From assembly GCF_016583835.1 (NCBI RefSeq), contig NZ_NRRW01000019.1:1-62892 (forward strand): a stretch of DNA of 62,892 nucleotides, in the 5' to 3' direction. Source of the stretch: Thiococcus pfennigii. GTDB taxonomy: Bacteria > Pseudomonadota > Gammaproteobacteria > Chromatiales > Chromatiaceae. This document shows, one piece after another, positions 8,914-17,931 of this stretch (position 1 is its first letter; each line of letters opens with the position of its first letter). The notes beneath the pieces were generated by a model that made no database searches, had not been told where the DNA came from, and saw only the letters and a program-made list of their open reading frames with translations. The position numbers were made by a program, and so were the translations under genes.

Positions 8914-9488
8914 AGCCCTTCTGGTGGGCCTTGCCGATCGGCCTGCTCGGCCTGCTCGCGCTGCAATGGTCGGATTGGCCGCCGCCTCCGACCTGGACGC
9001 AGGCGCCGCCGTCCGCCCCGGCGGAGCCGAGCGGCGACCTCCTCGCCGAGTTCGCACCCTTGGTCGACCAGGATGCCGGCGAGGAGCGCTCGGCCTATGC
9101 CGAGGTCGTCGAGCGACCCCTGTTCGTCCCGGACCGCCGGCCGCCGGAGCCGGAGGCCGCGGAGGGGCAGACGGCCGTTGCCGACGAGGCCGGGGTACTC
9201 GAGACCCTGGACCTCGTCGCCGTCATCATGACCCCGGACCTGACGATGGCCTGGGTGAAGGCTGCCACCGACCCGAAGCTGCTCGAGGTCAGGGCCGGCG
9301 AGGAGTTGGCGGGCTGGATCGTCCGCGAGATCCGGTCGGATCGGTTGGCGCTGGAGTACCAGGGGCGGACCGAGACGCTCCTGCTGCGCACCTTTCCGGC
9401 ACGGCCCGAGCGAGCCGAGCCGCCCCGCCGCGCGGGTCGCCCGGGCTCGCGATTGCGTCCCCCGTCAAATCAACCCGATCGCCAGTAG
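8910..9488 (+). CDS. Type II secretion protein N/C-like (XpsN-type) with HR-like domain
   Basis: 192-aa bitopic protein with a short cytoplasmic start, one membrane helix (WWALPIGLLGLLALQW), a Pro-rich periplasmic linker and a C-terminal region that resembles the GspC homology region (LDLVAVIMTPDLTMAWVKAATD, then LEVRAGEELAGWIVREI). By order it matches XpsN, which replaces GspC in E-to-N-plus-D type clusters and links the inner platform to the secretin. No PDZ domain is present and no separate gspC exists here. GTG start overlaps the gspM stop. Confidence 0.72.
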   Translation: MKPFWWALPIGLLGLLALQWSDWPPPPTWTQAPPSAPAEPSGDLLAEFAPLVDQDAGEERSAYAEVVERPLFVPDRRPPEPEAAEGQTAVADEAGVLETLDLVAVIMTPDLTMAWVKAATDPKLLEVRAGEELAGWIVREIRSDRLALEYQGRTETLLLRTFPARPERAEPPRRAGRPGSRLRPPSNQPDRQ

Positions 9489-9497
9489 GTCAACACC

Positions 9498-11705
9498 ATG
9501 TATCGCGATGTCCCCCACGAGCCCCGTCAGGGGCGAGCCCTCCTCTGGACCCTCGTTGGGACCTTCGTCACGACGGCGGGCCTCGGGCTGGGGGGCTGCG
9601 AACCCGGGGACTGGGACCCGACCCTGCGCGTCAGCGACGAAAAGGGCCACATGGTCGGCGATGCGCTCGGCAAGACCCCGGGCGCGGAGACCTCGGCGCT
9701 ACGCCCGCAAGGCGGCATCGCCGTCGGCGACTCGGGCGGGCCGCGCGTCGGGAATTCCATCGATCGGGGGACCGGCACCTTCGTCGGCACGATCGACCGC
9801 CCCGCCGTCGATACGACCCCGGGCGACGTGACCCTCAATTTCGACGGGACCGATATCCGCGAGGTGGTCAAGGTCGTCCTCGGCGACCTCTTGCAGGCCA
9901 ACTACGTCATCCATCCCGCCGTGCAGGGCTCGGTCTCTCTGCAGACCGGTCGGCCCTTGCGCCGCGACCTGCTGATCCCGACGCTGGAGACCCTGCTGCG
10001 GATGAACGACGCGGCCTTCGTCGAGAAGGACGGCCGCTACGAGGTCGTCCCGCTGGCCAGCGCCATCCAGGGCAAGGTCGCCAGCCAGCTCGGCGAGTCC
10101 ACGCGCGCGCTGCCGAACGGCTACAGCGTCCAGATCGTCCCCCTCCAGTACATCGGCGCCGAAGAGATGAGCCAGATCCTCCAGCCCCTGGTGCCGGAGG
10201 GGAGCATCGTGCGGGTCGACACGGTGCGCAACCTGCTCGTGATCGCGGCGACCAGCCCGCAGCTCGGCAATGTCCTCGACACGATCCGAGCCTTCGACGT
10301 CGACTGGATGGCCGGCCTGTCGGTGGGCTTCTTCGCGCTCGACTATGCCAAGGCCGCCGACGTCGCCACACAGCTCGAGGGTCTGCTCGCCGACGGCGAG
10401 GGCGGCAACCCCTTCAAGGGCCTGTTCCGTTTCATCCCGATCGAGAGCGCCAACAGCCTGCTCGTGATCTCGCCGCAGGAGAAGTATCTCACCCAGGTCC
10501 AGGGGTGGATCCAGCGCCTCGACATCGCCGAGGCGGCCGGGGACGGTGCCCAGCGGCTGTTCGTCTACCGGGTCAAGCACGGCGACGCCGTGGCCCTGGC
10601 CGATATCCTAAGCCAACTCTTCGCCAGCGACGCCGGCGGTGTGCGGCGTCAGGTCGGTGGCGTGGCCCCGGGCCTGCGCTCGGCGGCGCTCGAATCCGCC
10701 AACCCCGACGATCCCGGTTCGTCGACGGCCTCGCGGCAGACGAGCGCAACCGCCAGCCGCCTGGAACTGTCCTCGAACGTCAGCATCGTCGCCGATGCGG
10801 TGAACAACTCGCTGCTGATCCGCTCGACCCCGCGCGACTACAAGAGCCTGCTTGATGCCCTGAAGCAGCTCGACATCGTGCCCTTGCAGGTGCTCGTCGA
10901 GGCGACCATCGTCGAGATCTCGCTGTCGGGGAGCCTGCAGTACGGGATCCAGTGGCAGATCTTCGGCAAGCTCGGCGACTACGAGCAGGACTTCTCGCTC
11001 GATGGCACCCTCGACGATACGACCCAGTCGGGCATCGCCAAGTCCTTCCCAGGCTTCAATTGGGCCGTCATCGCCAGCCCGGACCAGATCCGCGCGACCT
11101 TGAGCGCTCTGGCCGGCGACAATCTGGTCAATGTGCTGTCCTCGCCGTCGGTCATGGTGATGGACAACCAGACGGCCAAGATCCAGGTCGGCGAGGAGGT
11201 CCCGATCGTGACGACCGAGCAGCAGGGTACGACGACGGACGACCGTATCGTGAACCAGATCCAGTACAAGGACACGGGCGTGATGCTCTCGGTCAAGCCC
11301 AGGGTCACGCCGGGCGGACTCGTGCAGATGGAGATCGAGCAGGAGGTCAGCAGCGTCGTGCGGGAGCGTACCGAGCAGGGGGTCGATTCGCCGACCTTCC
11401 AGACCCGCAACATCACCAGCTCCGTGGCCGTGCGTTCGAATCAGGCGGTCGTCCTCGGCGGCCTGATCAAGGACCAGCGCGAGACCGGCAAACAGGGCCT
11501 CCCCGGCCTCTATCGGGTGCCGGTCCTCGGCAACCTGTTCGGCCAGACGAGCAAGAGCGCCGATCGCACCGAATTGGTCGTGATCCTGACGCCGCGCGTG
11601 ATCGCGAGCGACCAGGACATCGAATCGGTGACGGGCGAGTTCCGCAACAAGCTCAAGGGCCTCGACCTGAAGGGGTCGGCCTCGGGCCTCGCCCCCCGGG
11701 GCTGA
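9498..11705 (+). CDS. gspD: Type II secretion outer-membrane secretin GspD
   Basis: Multimeric outer-membrane channel of the secretion system. The 735-aa product starts with a hydrophobic segment ending in a lipobox-like GLGLGGC, so it may be a lipidated secretin that self-pilots; no GspS gene is near. An N0 domain (VTLNFDGTDIREVVKVVLGD) and N1-N3 repeats follow, with a Ser/Thr-rich loop in N3 near residue 400. The secretin domain carries NVLSSPSVMVMDNQTAKIQV and VVLGGLIKDQ, ending in the GLPGLYRVPVLGNLF and VVILTPRVI signatures. It closes the cluster, 9 bp after the XpsN-type gene. Confidence 0.95.
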   Translation: MYRDVPHEPRQGRALLWTLVGTFVTTAGLGLGGCEPGDWDPTLRVSDEKGHMVGDALGKTPGAETSALRPQGGIAVGDSGGPRVGNSIDRGTGTFVGTIDRPAVDTTPGDVTLNFDGTDIREVVKVVLGDLLQANYVIHPAVQGSVSLQTGRPLRRDLLIPTLETLLRMNDAAFVEKDGRYEVVPLASAIQGKVASQLGESTRALPNGYSVQIVPLQYIGAEEMSQILQPLVPEGSIVRVDTVRNLLVIAATSPQLGNVLDTIRAFDVDWMAGLSVGFFALDYAKAADVATQLEGLLADGEGGNPFKGLFRFIPIESANSLLVISPQEKYLTQVQGWIQRLDIAEAAGDGAQRLFVYRVKHGDAVALADILSQLFASDAGGVRRQVGGVAPGLRSAALESANPDDPGSSTASRQTSATASRLELSSNVSIVADAVNNSLLIRSTPRDYKSLLDALKQLDIVPLQVLVEATIVEISLSGSLQYGIQWQIFGKLGDYEQDFSLDGTLDDTTQSGIAKSFPGFNWAVIASPDQIRATLSALAGDNLVNVLSSPSVMVMDNQTAKIQVGEEVPIVTTEQQGTTTDDRIVNQIQYKDTGVMLSVKPRVTPGGLVQMEIEQEVSSVVRERTEQGVDSPTFQTRNITSSVAVRSNQAVVLGGLIKDQRETGKQGLPGLYRVPVLGNLFGQTSKSADRTELVVILTPRVIASDQDIESVTGEFRNKLKGLDLKGSASGLAPRG

Positions 11706-11751
11706 CGGGGCTTCGCCCGACCGACGGCGCCGGCGCCGCATGGGAGACGTA

Positions 11752-11783
11752 GTCGGGTCAGCCCCTTGGGGGCGTAACCCGAC
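11752..11783. repeat. Dispersed palindrome, GTCGGGTYA/TAACCCGAC family
   Basis: Arms GTCGGGTCA and GTAACCCGAC flank a GCCCC/GGGGC inner stem. The same family occurs at 17755-17785, 46887-46917 and 54431-54453, always between genes. It lies 46 bp after gspD and may act as an mRNA 3' hairpin. Confidence 0.85.
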
Positions 11784-11809
11784 GGCCGGCTGGCGGCTAT
11801 CTTAAGAAC

Positions 11810-11839
11810 GTAGGGCGGGAAAGCGAAGCGCATCCCGCC
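11810..11839. repeat. Dispersed repeat GTAGGGCGGGAAAGCG...CATCCCGCC
   Basis: Short element with GGCGGGA/TCCCGCC arms around an AAGCGAAGCGCA core. Near-identical copies lie at 12174-12204 (reverse orientation) and 46952-46983. Confidence 0.85.
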
Positions 11840-11854
11840 ACCCACGGGGCACCA

Positions 11855-12035
11855 ACTCCCGACCTGATTAGCAAGCTTCTTCAGCCGAGCCGAGATCCGA
11901 CCGAGAACCTGGTGACCAGGCTACGTGAAAGCGCAAAAATAACGGCAGCTTACGAACGCCAGATACGCACATCGGTATTGGGATTCTCTGGCTTTTCGAT
12001 GGTAGCTGAAGCATCTTGCTAATCAGGACTCCCGA
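11855..12035. mobile_element. 165-bp MITE with 8-bp target-site duplication
   Basis: A non-coding element at 11863-12027 has 23-bp terminal inverted repeats, both beginning CCTGATTAGCAAG, which match at 21 of 23 positions (11863-11885 and 12005-12027). It is flanked by perfect 8-bp direct repeats ACTCCCGA (11855-11862 and 12028-12035). The interior is less GC-rich than its surroundings and has no gene. This is the anatomy of a miniature transposon mobilised in trans; the mobilising family is not identifiable here. Confidence 0.85.
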
Positions 12036-12173
12036 TGACGCTCGCGCAGCCAGGCCCATGGGAGCGCTGTCCGGGATCCTCGCGCGCCAGGCGATCAAGC
12101 CGATTCCATCGGTGGGGGAGGCGCCGCCGTGGATATCGATCTCCTCCGGCCGGCGCGCCACCTGAGTCAGAAC

Positions 12174-12204
12174 GGCGGGATGCGCTGCGCTTTCCCGCCC
12201 TACG
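12174..12204. repeat. Dispersed repeat GGCGGGATGCGC...CCCGCCCTACG
   Basis: Reverse-oriented copy of the element at 11810-11839, ending 73 bp from the ubiB stop codon, so it falls in the 3' end of the ubi transcript. Confidence 0.85.
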
Positions 12205-12277
12205 CGCTACGGGCCGCGCCGATGTCGCCGGGGCCGTGGCCGGGTGAGGCGCGCCGGGCGCCCGTTCGCGTCTCGCC

Positions 12278-13942
12278 TCAGCCGCCGGTGGGGGCTGGCC
12301 GCGGACGCCAGGCGAAGAGGACCGCTGCGGAGAGCAGGCACAGGCCGGCGAGGACCTGGGCGGCGACCGGCGCAAGGAGTTCGCCGGGGCCGAACAGGAG
12401 CAGCAGGGTGCCGCTCAAGAACAGGGTCGCCGCGGCGAGGTTGGCCTTGGTGCGGGTCTGGCCGGCCTGGACCTCCTGGCGCAGGCGGGTCAGCTCCTCG
12501 GAGCGCCACTGGATCGCCAGGCGGTCGTGGGTCAGCCGGTCGAGGACGTGGAAGGTCAGCAGTGGCAGGTCCGGGAGCCGCTCGGAGACCGGCCCCAGAT
12601 TGCGCCGGGCGTGCGCGAGGAAGGCCTTGGGGCCGAACTGCTCGTGCATCCAGCGCTCCATGAACGGCTTGGCCGTCGTCCAGAGGTCGAGCTGCGGATA
12701 GAGCTGGCGGCCGAGGCCCTCGATGTTGAGCAGGGTCTTCTCCAGCAGCACGAGCTGGGGCTGGACCTCCATGTCGAAGCGGCGCGCGACCTGGAAGAGG
12801 CGCACCAGGAAGTGACCGAACGAGATCTCGGCGAGTGGCTTCTCGAAGATCGGCTCGCTGACGGTGCGGATCGCCGATTCGAACTCCTCGACCCGCGTGT
12901 GTCGCGGTACCCAGCCGCTCTCGACGTGCAGCTCGGCGACGCGGCGGTAGTCGCGCTTGAAGAAGGCGAGCAGGTTCTCGGCGAGGTAGCGCTGGTCCTC
13001 GGTGCTGAGCGTGCCGACGATGCCGAAGTCGACGGCGATGTAGCGACCGCTCGGCTCGACGAAGATGTTGCCCGGGTGCATGTCGGCGTGGAAGAAGTTG
13101 TCGCGGAAGACCTGGGTGAAGAAGATCTCCACGCCGCGCTCGCCGAGCAGTTGCATGCTCACGCCCTGGGCCTTGAGCGCCGCGACGTCGCTGACCGGGG
13201 TGCCGAAGATCCGCTCCATGACCAGCACGTTGGCGCGGGTCAGGTCCCAGTAGACCTCGGGGACGTAGAGCTTCTCGCTGTTGAGGAAGTTGCGCCGCAG
13301 CAGCGAGGCGTTGGCCGCCTCGCGCTGCATGTCGAGCTCGTCGAAGATGGTCTTCTCGTACTCGCGGATGACCTCGACCGGGCGCAGCCGCCGCCCGTCC
13401 TTCCAGTAGCGTTGTGCCAGCTCGGCGATCGTGTAGAGCAGCCGCACGTCACGGCGGATGATCTTCTCGATGCCTGGGCGCAGCACCTTGACGACGACCT
13501 CGCGCCCGTCCTTGAGTCGGGCGGTGTGGATCTGCGCGATCGAGGCCGACGCGAGCGGGGTCTCGTCGAAGGCGTCGAGGACTGCCTCGATGGGCTGACC
13601 CCAGGCCTTCTCGATGAGGGCCCGTGCCACCAGGCCCGGGAACGGCGGCACCCGGTCCTGGAGCTTGGCGAGCTCGATGGCCAGGTCGTCGGGCAGCAGG
13701 TCGCGACGCGTCGAGAGGATCTGGCCGAACTTCACGAAGATGGGGCCGAGGTCCTCGAGCACGCGGCGGATGCGTACCGGATAGGGGGCGTGCTCGCCGC
13801 GGAACCAGTACCAGGGCGAGAGATAGGTCAGGAAGCGCAGCGGCCGCAGCAGGTGGGTGGCGAGGACGACCTCGTCGAGGCCGTGGCGCAGCAGCACCCG
13901 GTTGATGTGGAACAGGCGCAGTGTCTCGCTGAAGTGGAGCAT
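12278..13942 (-). CDS. ubiB: UbiB atypical kinase/ATPase for ubiquinone biosynthesis
   Basis: Member of the ABC1/ADCK/UbiB family, needed for ubiquinone synthesis; an ATPase that supports the Ubi enzyme complex or lipid extraction. The 554-aa product carries the family KxGQ element ([16 protein letters not shown]), an Ala-rich nucleotide loop ([11 protein letters not shown]), catalytic-core elements ([18 protein letters not shown]) and two C-terminal membrane helices (about residues 498-545). It is the last gene of ubiE-ubiJ-ubiB, 15 bp after ubiJ. Confidence 0.95.
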   Translation of the reverse strand: MLHFSETLRLFHINRVLLRHGLDEVVLATHLLRPLRFLTYLSPWYWFRGEHAPYPVRIRRVLEDLGPIFVKFGQILSTRRDLLPDDLAIELAKLQDRVPPFPGLVARALIEKAWGQPIEAVLDAFDETPLASASIAQIHTARLKDGREVVVKVLRPGIEKIIRRDVRLLYTIAELAQRYWKDGRRLRPVEVIREYEKTIFDELDMQREAANASLLRRNFLNSEKLYVPEVYWDLTRANVLVMERIFGTPVSDVAALKAQGVSMQLLGERGVEIFFTQVFRDNFFHADMHPGNIFVEPSGRYIAVDFGIVGTLSTEDQRYLAENLLAFFKRDYRRVAELHVESGWVPRHTRVEEFESAIRTVSEPIFEKPLAEISFGHFLVRLFQVARRFDMEVQPQLVLLEKTLLNIEGLGRQLYPQLDLWTTAKPFMERWMHEQFGPKAFLAHARRNLGPVSERLPDLPLLTFHVLDRLTHDRLAIQWRSEELTRLRQEVQAGQTRTKANLAAATLFLSGTLLLLFGPGELLAPVAAQVLAGLCLLSAAVLFAWRPRPAPTGG

Positions 13943-13957
13943 CGCTCGTCCGGCGGT

Positions 13958-14581
13958 TCAGGGGCGTCGGCGCGCGAGGCGCTCGACGCGGGCGGCCAGG
14001 CGCTCGAGGTCGTCGCGCAGGGTATCGACCCCGGCGATCAGCTCGCGGACCTCGTAGTCGGTCGGCACCAGCCGCGCCTCCTCCTGAAGGTAGTCCTTCA
14101 GGGTCCGGGCCAGGCTGTCGCTCGAGCGCTGGCCCCAGCGATGCGCGCCGCGGGCGAGGTTGCCGACCTGGTGGGCCAGCGTGTCGCCGGTGAGCCGCGC
14201 GAGCTGCTCCTCCCAGTCGATGTCGAGCCCGGCGATGAACTCGCCGAACTGCTGGGCGAGGGCCGTGTCACCCTCGACCGTGACCTCGCCGGCGAAGAGG
14301 GAGTCCGTGCGCCGCTCGGCGAGCCCGAGCCGGGCGAGCGCGAGCGGCGTGCCGCACAGCGTGCAGTCCGGGGGCGCGTCGTAGGCACCGAAGAGCTGGA
14401 GGCGGTCGCGGCCGGGTATCAGGTAGAAGCGAGTGCCGAAGCCCGCGAGCTCGATCAGGATCACCTGGCCCTGCATCGCCGCGAGGCGCCGCGCCCCCTC
14501 GGGGTCGAGGGCGATGCCCTGGTTCAACGTCCGCTCCAGCAGGGCGAGGGCGGCATCCGGTAACTGGATGCCGCCGCTCAC
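13958..14581 (-). CDS. ubiJ: UbiJ, SCP2-domain ubiquinone biosynthesis accessory factor
   Basis: Lipid-binding accessory protein of the soluble Ubi complex. The 207-aa product has an N-terminal SCP2-like domain ([14 protein letters not shown] to [12 protein letters not shown]) and a C-terminal helical/coiled-coil segment ([23 protein letters not shown]). The start is a GTG overlapping the ubiE stop (GTGA at 14581-14578), giving translational coupling. A CTLCG pair near residue 70 is an odd feature for the family. Gene order supports the call. Confidence 0.9.
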   Translation of the reverse strand: MSGGIQLPDAALALLERTLNQGIALDPEGARRLAAMQGQVILIELAGFGTRFYLIPGRDRLQLFGAYDAPPDCTLCGTPLALARLGLAERRTDSLFAGEVTVEGDTALAQQFGEFIAGLDIDWEEQLARLTGDTLAHQVGNLARGAHRWGQRSSDSLARTLKDYLQEEARLVPTDYEVRELIAGVDTLRDDLERLAARVERLARRRP

Positions 14582-15327
14582 AGCTTGTAGCCCCTGTGGA
14601 TGGCGACGATACCGCCGGTCATGTTGAAGTAGTCGCAGCGCTCGAAGCCGCCCTGCTCCATCATGGCCCGCAGGGTCTCCTGATCCGGGTGCATCCGGAT
14701 CGACTCGGCGAGGTAGCGATAGCTCTCGGCATCGTTGACGATCATACGTCCGAGGTTCGGCAGCACGCTGAAGGAGTAGACGTCGTAGACCCGGCGCAGG
14801 GGCTGGGTGGTCGGGTGCGAGAATTCGAGGATCAGCGCCCGGCCGCCGGGGCGCAGGACCCGAAACATCTCGTCGATCGCGGCCTGCTTGTGGGTCACGT
14901 TGCGCAGGCCGAACGCGATCGTCACGCAGTCGAAGGCATCCGACGCGAACGGCAGGGTCTCGGCGTTGGCGAGGACGTAGTCCAGGTTGCCGACGACCCC
15001 GAGGTCCGTGAGGCGCTCGCGTCCGCGGCTCAACATCGCGGCGTTGATGTCGGAGGAGACCACCAGGCCCTCGTCGCCGACGATCCGGGCGAAGCGCTCG
15101 GTCAGGTCGCCGGTACCGGCCGCCAGGTCGAGCACCCGCTGGCCGCGGCGCACGCCGGCGAGCTCGATCGTGTGCCGTTTCCACAGGCGGTGAATACCGA
15201 GCGACATCAGGTCGTTCATCAGGTCGTAGCGATTGGCGACCGAGTCGAAGACGGCGCGCACCCGCGCGGCCTTCTCTTGTATGGGCACCTGGCTGTAGCC
15301 GAAGTGCGTGATCTTCTCGTCGGACAT
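14578..15327 (-). CDS. ubiE: UbiE/MenG C-methyltransferase
   Basis: SAM-dependent methyltransferase that methylates the ring of the demethylubiquinone (and, where present, demethylmenaquinone) precursor. The 249-aa product has motif [17 protein letters not shown], motif [15 protein letters not shown] and motif [17 protein letters not shown], plus the UbiE signature [17 protein letters not shown] near residues 34-50. It is first in the ubiE-ubiJ-ubiB unit. Confidence 0.96.
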   Translation of the reverse strand: MSDEKITHFGYSQVPIQEKAARVRAVFDSVANRYDLMNDLMSLGIHRLWKRHTIELAGVRRGQRVLDLAAGTGDLTERFARIVGDEGLVVSSDINAAMLSRGRERLTDLGVVGNLDYVLANAETLPFASDAFDCVTIAFGLRNVTHKQAAIDEMFRVLRPGGRALILEFSHPTTQPLRRVYDVYSFSVLPNLGRMIVNDAESYRYLAESIRMHPDQETLRAMMEQGGFERCDYFNMTGGIVAIHRGYKL

Positions 15328-15436
15328 GCGTCCCCTCCCGTTGCGATGCCCGGATTCTACACCAATGTGGCCCGCCGGCTAAGCGCGCGGCCGGGCCTCG
15401 GGGGCATCGGGGTCGGTGGACGCGTGCGGGGCTGCG

Positions 15437-16099
15437 TCAGTGACGGTGTTCGGCGGTGCCGATGCTCGAGGCCGAGGCCATGTCCATCAGGCCGCGCATC
15501 AGCTCGGCGCGGTCCTTCACGTCGAGGGTCTCGATCAGCGCCTGCTTGTCTTCCGGTTCCAGCGGCAGGTGGGAGCAGAGGAGGTCGACGAGTTCCCCGG
15601 CCGGCATCTTCTTCGCGTCGTCCCAGGGGATCTCGACGTGGCGCAGGTTGCAGTAGGCGCGTAGCGAGGTCAGGAACCCCTCCTGATCGACCATGCCGCC
15701 CTCGCTGCCCTGGTAGTCGATCGTGAAGCGCTCCCAGTCCGGCTCGACCCGCCGGTAGCCGCGCCGGGTCTCCAGCTCGCGCCGCACCTGAAAGCGGCAG
15801 ACCCCGGTCAGGACCAGCACGATCCGCCCGTCGCTCGTCTCGCTGTAGGAGGTGATCCGCCCGGCGCAGCCGACCCGATGGATCTGTGGGACCTCGTCCT
15901 CGATCGTCTCGCTGCGCGGCTGGATCATGCCGATCAGCCGGTCGCCGGCGAGGGCGTCGTTGACCATGTTCAGGTAACGCGGCTCGAAGATGTTGAGCGG
16001 CAGCTGGACGCCCGGCATCACGACGGCCCCGGCGAGGGGGAAGATCGGCAGCTGCGTCGGCAGGTCGTTGAAGTGCGGAAAGAAGGGGTTGCGGGTCAT
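15437..16099 (-). CDS. Lon N-terminal (LON substrate-binding) domain protein
   Basis: 220-aa stand-alone LON domain protein (LPIFPLAGAVVMPGVQLPLNIFEPRY is the domain's opening), with no AAA or protease domain. Such proteins are widespread in proteobacteria; their role is not firmly known, and substrate binding is inferred from the Lon homologue. ATG 16099 has a GGAG site upstream and fits the family N-terminus better than an ATG 33 nt earlier. It ends 109 bp before ubiE's start on the same strand. Confidence 0.85.
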   Translation of the reverse strand: MTRNPFFPHFNDLPTQLPIFPLAGAVVMPGVQLPLNIFEPRYLNMVNDALAGDRLIGMIQPRSETIEDEVPQIHRVGCAGRITSYSETSDGRIVLVLTGVCRFQVRRELETRRGYRRVEPDWERFTIDYQGSEGGMVDQEGFLTSLRAYCNLRHVEIPWDDAKKMPAGELVDLLCSHLPLEPEDKQALIETLDVKDRAELMRGLMDMASASSIGTAEHRH

Positions 16100-16442
16100 C
16101 GCGGGCTCCAGGGCTGACCATGGCCGGGCCACCGCGGCGCGGTCGCGATGCCGCTAGCCGACCGAAAGGTGGCCCCTGTCCCGCAAGAGATGGGGCGCTC
16201 GGGCCGTGTTTCCAGGGGCTTACGGCGACCTCGAAAGATTGCCATCCAGGCAATCCTTCCAGTTGGGGCGTCCTTGCATCGCCCGGGCTCGTCGGATCCT
16301 TCGAGGTGCCCGGGCGGGGCCTGCGCGGCGCCCGATGGCGCCCTGCGTCGGGCGCAGATTAATCGCATTTTCACCAGACCTCAATGGTGCCGCAACAAAG
16401 ATTCGGGAATATGGATCAGATAGTTAACGAGGGACGAGCGAC
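16100..16442. other. Divergent intergenic region with a degenerate hairpin repeat
   Basis: 343 bp between the LON protein gene and the LpxH-like gene. Positions about 16206-16265 hold a decayed piece of the multi-hairpin repeat found at 37686-37837 (CTCGAAAGATTGCCATCC). The AT-richer part (16355-16440) probably contains the promoter of the LpxH-like gene, but no clear -35/-10 pair was chosen. Confidence 0.5.
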
Positions 16443-17270
16443 ATGACCCGGATCGAACGCATGCGGCCGCTGCGCTACCGCAGCATCTGGATCTCCGACG
16501 TCCATCTGGGATGTCGTGGTTGTCAGGCGGACTTCCTGCTCGATTTTCTCCAATCCACCGAATCCAAGCACCTCTATCTGGTCGGCGACATCGTCGATGT
16601 CTGGGCGATGCAGGGCGGGGTCTACTGGCCGGAGGCGCACAACAACCTGGTCCGTGCGCTCCTGGAGAAGGCCCGCAACGGGACCCGGGTCGTCTATCTC
16701 CCGGGCAACCACGACGAGGTCTTTCGCGCGCACGTCGGGGTCGATTTCGGCAATATCGCCGTCCGCGACGAGGTCGTGCACACGACGATCGACGGCCGTC
16801 GCTTCCTGGTCACCCATGGCGACCGGTTCGATTGCGTCGTGCAGGGCGGCCGCTGGCTCGCCAAGCTCGGGGCGCGCGCCTACGATGCCCTGCTGGTCGC
16901 CAATCAGTGGGTCGCCGGTCTGCGTCGCGCGCTCGGCCTCGGATACTGGTCGCTCGCCGCCTACCTCAAGCACAAGGTCAAGGACGCCGTGAACTACATC
17001 GGCAACTACGAGCAGGCGGTCGCGCGGGAGGCCCGCGGCCAGCGGCTCGACGGCCTGATCTGCGGCCACATCCACCACGCCGAGATGCGCGAGATCGAGG
17101 ACGTCCTCTACTGCAACTGCGGCGATTGGGTCGAGAGCTGTACGGCCCTGGTCGAGCACCACGACGGTCGGCTGGAGCTGCTGCGCTGGACGGACGCGAG
17201 CCAGGTCTCGCTGAGCGCTCGGGCGCCGGCCCCGCTCGCCCCGCTGCCCGCGCTGGCGCGCGCGAGTTGA
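16443..17270 (+). CDS. LpxH-like metallophosphoesterase (UDP-2,3-diacylglucosamine diphosphatase family)
   Basis: Calcineurin-type phosphoesterase of the COG2908 family. The 275-aa product shows metal-ligand motifs in order: SDVHLG (about residues 18-23), GDIVD (48-52), PGNHDE (85-90), VTHGDRFD (120-127) and GHIHH (near 203), with the CNCGDWVES signature near the C-terminus. Family members act on UDP-diacylglucosamine in lipid A synthesis, but the longer members with this C-terminus are only assigned by similarity. The ribosome site is GAGGG ahead of the ATG. The last ~25 residues are Ala/Pro-rich. Confidence 0.8.
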   Translation: MTRIERMRPLRYRSIWISDVHLGCRGCQADFLLDFLQSTESKHLYLVGDIVDVWAMQGGVYWPEAHNNLVRALLEKARNGTRVVYLPGNHDEVFRAHVGVDFGNIAVRDEVVHTTIDGRRFLVTHGDRFDCVVQGGRWLAKLGARAYDALLVANQWVAGLRRALGLGYWSLAAYLKHKVKDAVNYIGNYEQAVAREARGQRLDGLICGHIHHAEMREIEDVLYCNCGDWVESCTALVEHHDGRLELLRWTDASQVSLSARAPAPLAPLPALARAS

Positions 17271-17300
17271 GTGACGATTCAACGACCACCGGCGTATCTC

Positions 17301-17424
17301 CTAGTACAGCAGTGCGGATGTTCCGAGACCACCTCCAACGACTATCGTTGTCGTAATCGACGATCGGACTAGGATCAGGACAACGACAACGAACAGCCTC
17401 GGGATTTCTGAAGTGCTGCACGAG
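17301..17424. mobile_element. CTAG-family MITE, copy 1 (124 bp)
   Basis: Starts CTAGTACAGCAGTGCGGATG and ends in the reverse complement of CTAGTGCAGCACTTCAGAAA-type sequence, with the final CTAG mutated to CGAG. Inner arms GTTGTC and GACAACGACAAC also pair. It is near-identical to copies at 17928-18057 and 33729-33858, but lacks one GTTGTC hexamer that they have. Confidence 0.85.
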
Positions 17425-17473
17425 CCCGAACGGCCCGCACAGCGGACCCTACAGGGCTCATGCGACCTACGGG

Positions 17474-17575
17474 CTCGCGCAGAGACGCAGAGACGCAAAG
17501 TGAAGAGAAGGCATTGGTCGATGTCACCAATACGCTCCGCCTCTCCTTCTCTGCGCCTTTGCGTCTCTGCGCGAG
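17474..17575. repeat. Imperfect inverted repeat, GCAGAGACGCAAAG type
   Basis: Left arm CTCGCGCAGAGACGCAGAGA (from 17474) pairs with a right arm whose reverse complement starts CTCGCGCAGAGACGCAAAGG (ending 17575), about 37 bp per arm with a 26-bp spacer. The arms are built from short GCAGAGAC/GCAAAG units. Related purine-rich inverted repeats occur at about 25970-26080 and 29880-30019. Confidence 0.8.
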
Positions 17576-17598
17576 ATCTCTTTTTCGGGTGCGAGGCC

Positions 17599-17664
17599 GT
17601 CGGGTTAGGCGCGCCGGCGCGGCCTTCGATGGGAAAGCAGCGGTCGCGCGCGCCATAACCCGAC
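17599..17664. repeat. Dispersed GTCGGGTTA...TAACCCGAC repeat with a longer interior
   Basis: Arms GTCGGGTTA (17599-17607) and TAACCCGAC (17656-17664), each followed inwards by GGCGCGC/GCGCGCC-like sequence. Half-copies with the same GGCGCGC neighbourhood lie at 142-212 and about 47050-47069. Confidence 0.8.
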
Positions 17665-17754
17665 AACGGCCCCGCTGACGCCGCCTGCGCTGGTAGGCGC
17701 CCGCTTGCGGGCGGTCGGGGCGCGGATGCCTCGGTGGCCGCCGCGTTGCCGGCC

Positions 17755-17785
17755 GTCGGGTTACGCCCCGAGGGGCTAACCCGAC
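17755..17785. repeat. Perfect dispersed palindrome GTCGGGTTA/TAACCCGAC
   Basis: Arms GTCGGGTTA and TAACCCGAC with inner CGCCCC/GGGG pairing and a CCTACG flank. It lies where the 5' part of the arfB-like remnant should be, so the repeat may have replaced or interrupted that gene. Confidence 0.9.
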
Positions 17786-17794
17786 CTACGGCCC

Positions 17795-17931
17795 TGATCC
17801 GCCGCGCCGGCCGCGCCCCGACCCCGCGTAAGCCAACCCGCCCGACCCGCGCGGCGAAGGAGCGACGCCTCGCCGGCAAGCGTCAGCGCGCCGCGACCAA
17901 ACGCCAGCGCGGGACGCCGTTCGACGACTAG
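17795..17931 (+). pseudogene. 3' remnant of an ArfB-like ribosome-rescue factor gene
   Basis: The frame encodes a basic tail that includes RKPTRPTRAAKERRLAGKRQ, closely resembling the C-terminus of ArfB/YaeJ (PTxPTRxSxxRRLxxKxxR), the tail that enters the ribosomal mRNA channel. The catalytic GGQ domain is absent: sequence upstream is the dispersed palindrome at 17755-17785 and other repeats, with no start codon or ribosome site. It ends with the TAG inside the CTAG boundary of the next MITE (17928-17931). The match is from memory of the family and is short. Confidence 0.6.

Noticed and set aside
12527-14563. 678-aa plus-strand frame across ubiB and ubiJ
   Set aside because: It spans two real genes on the other strand and has the Glu/Val/Asp/His-rich signature of a reverse-complement artefact.
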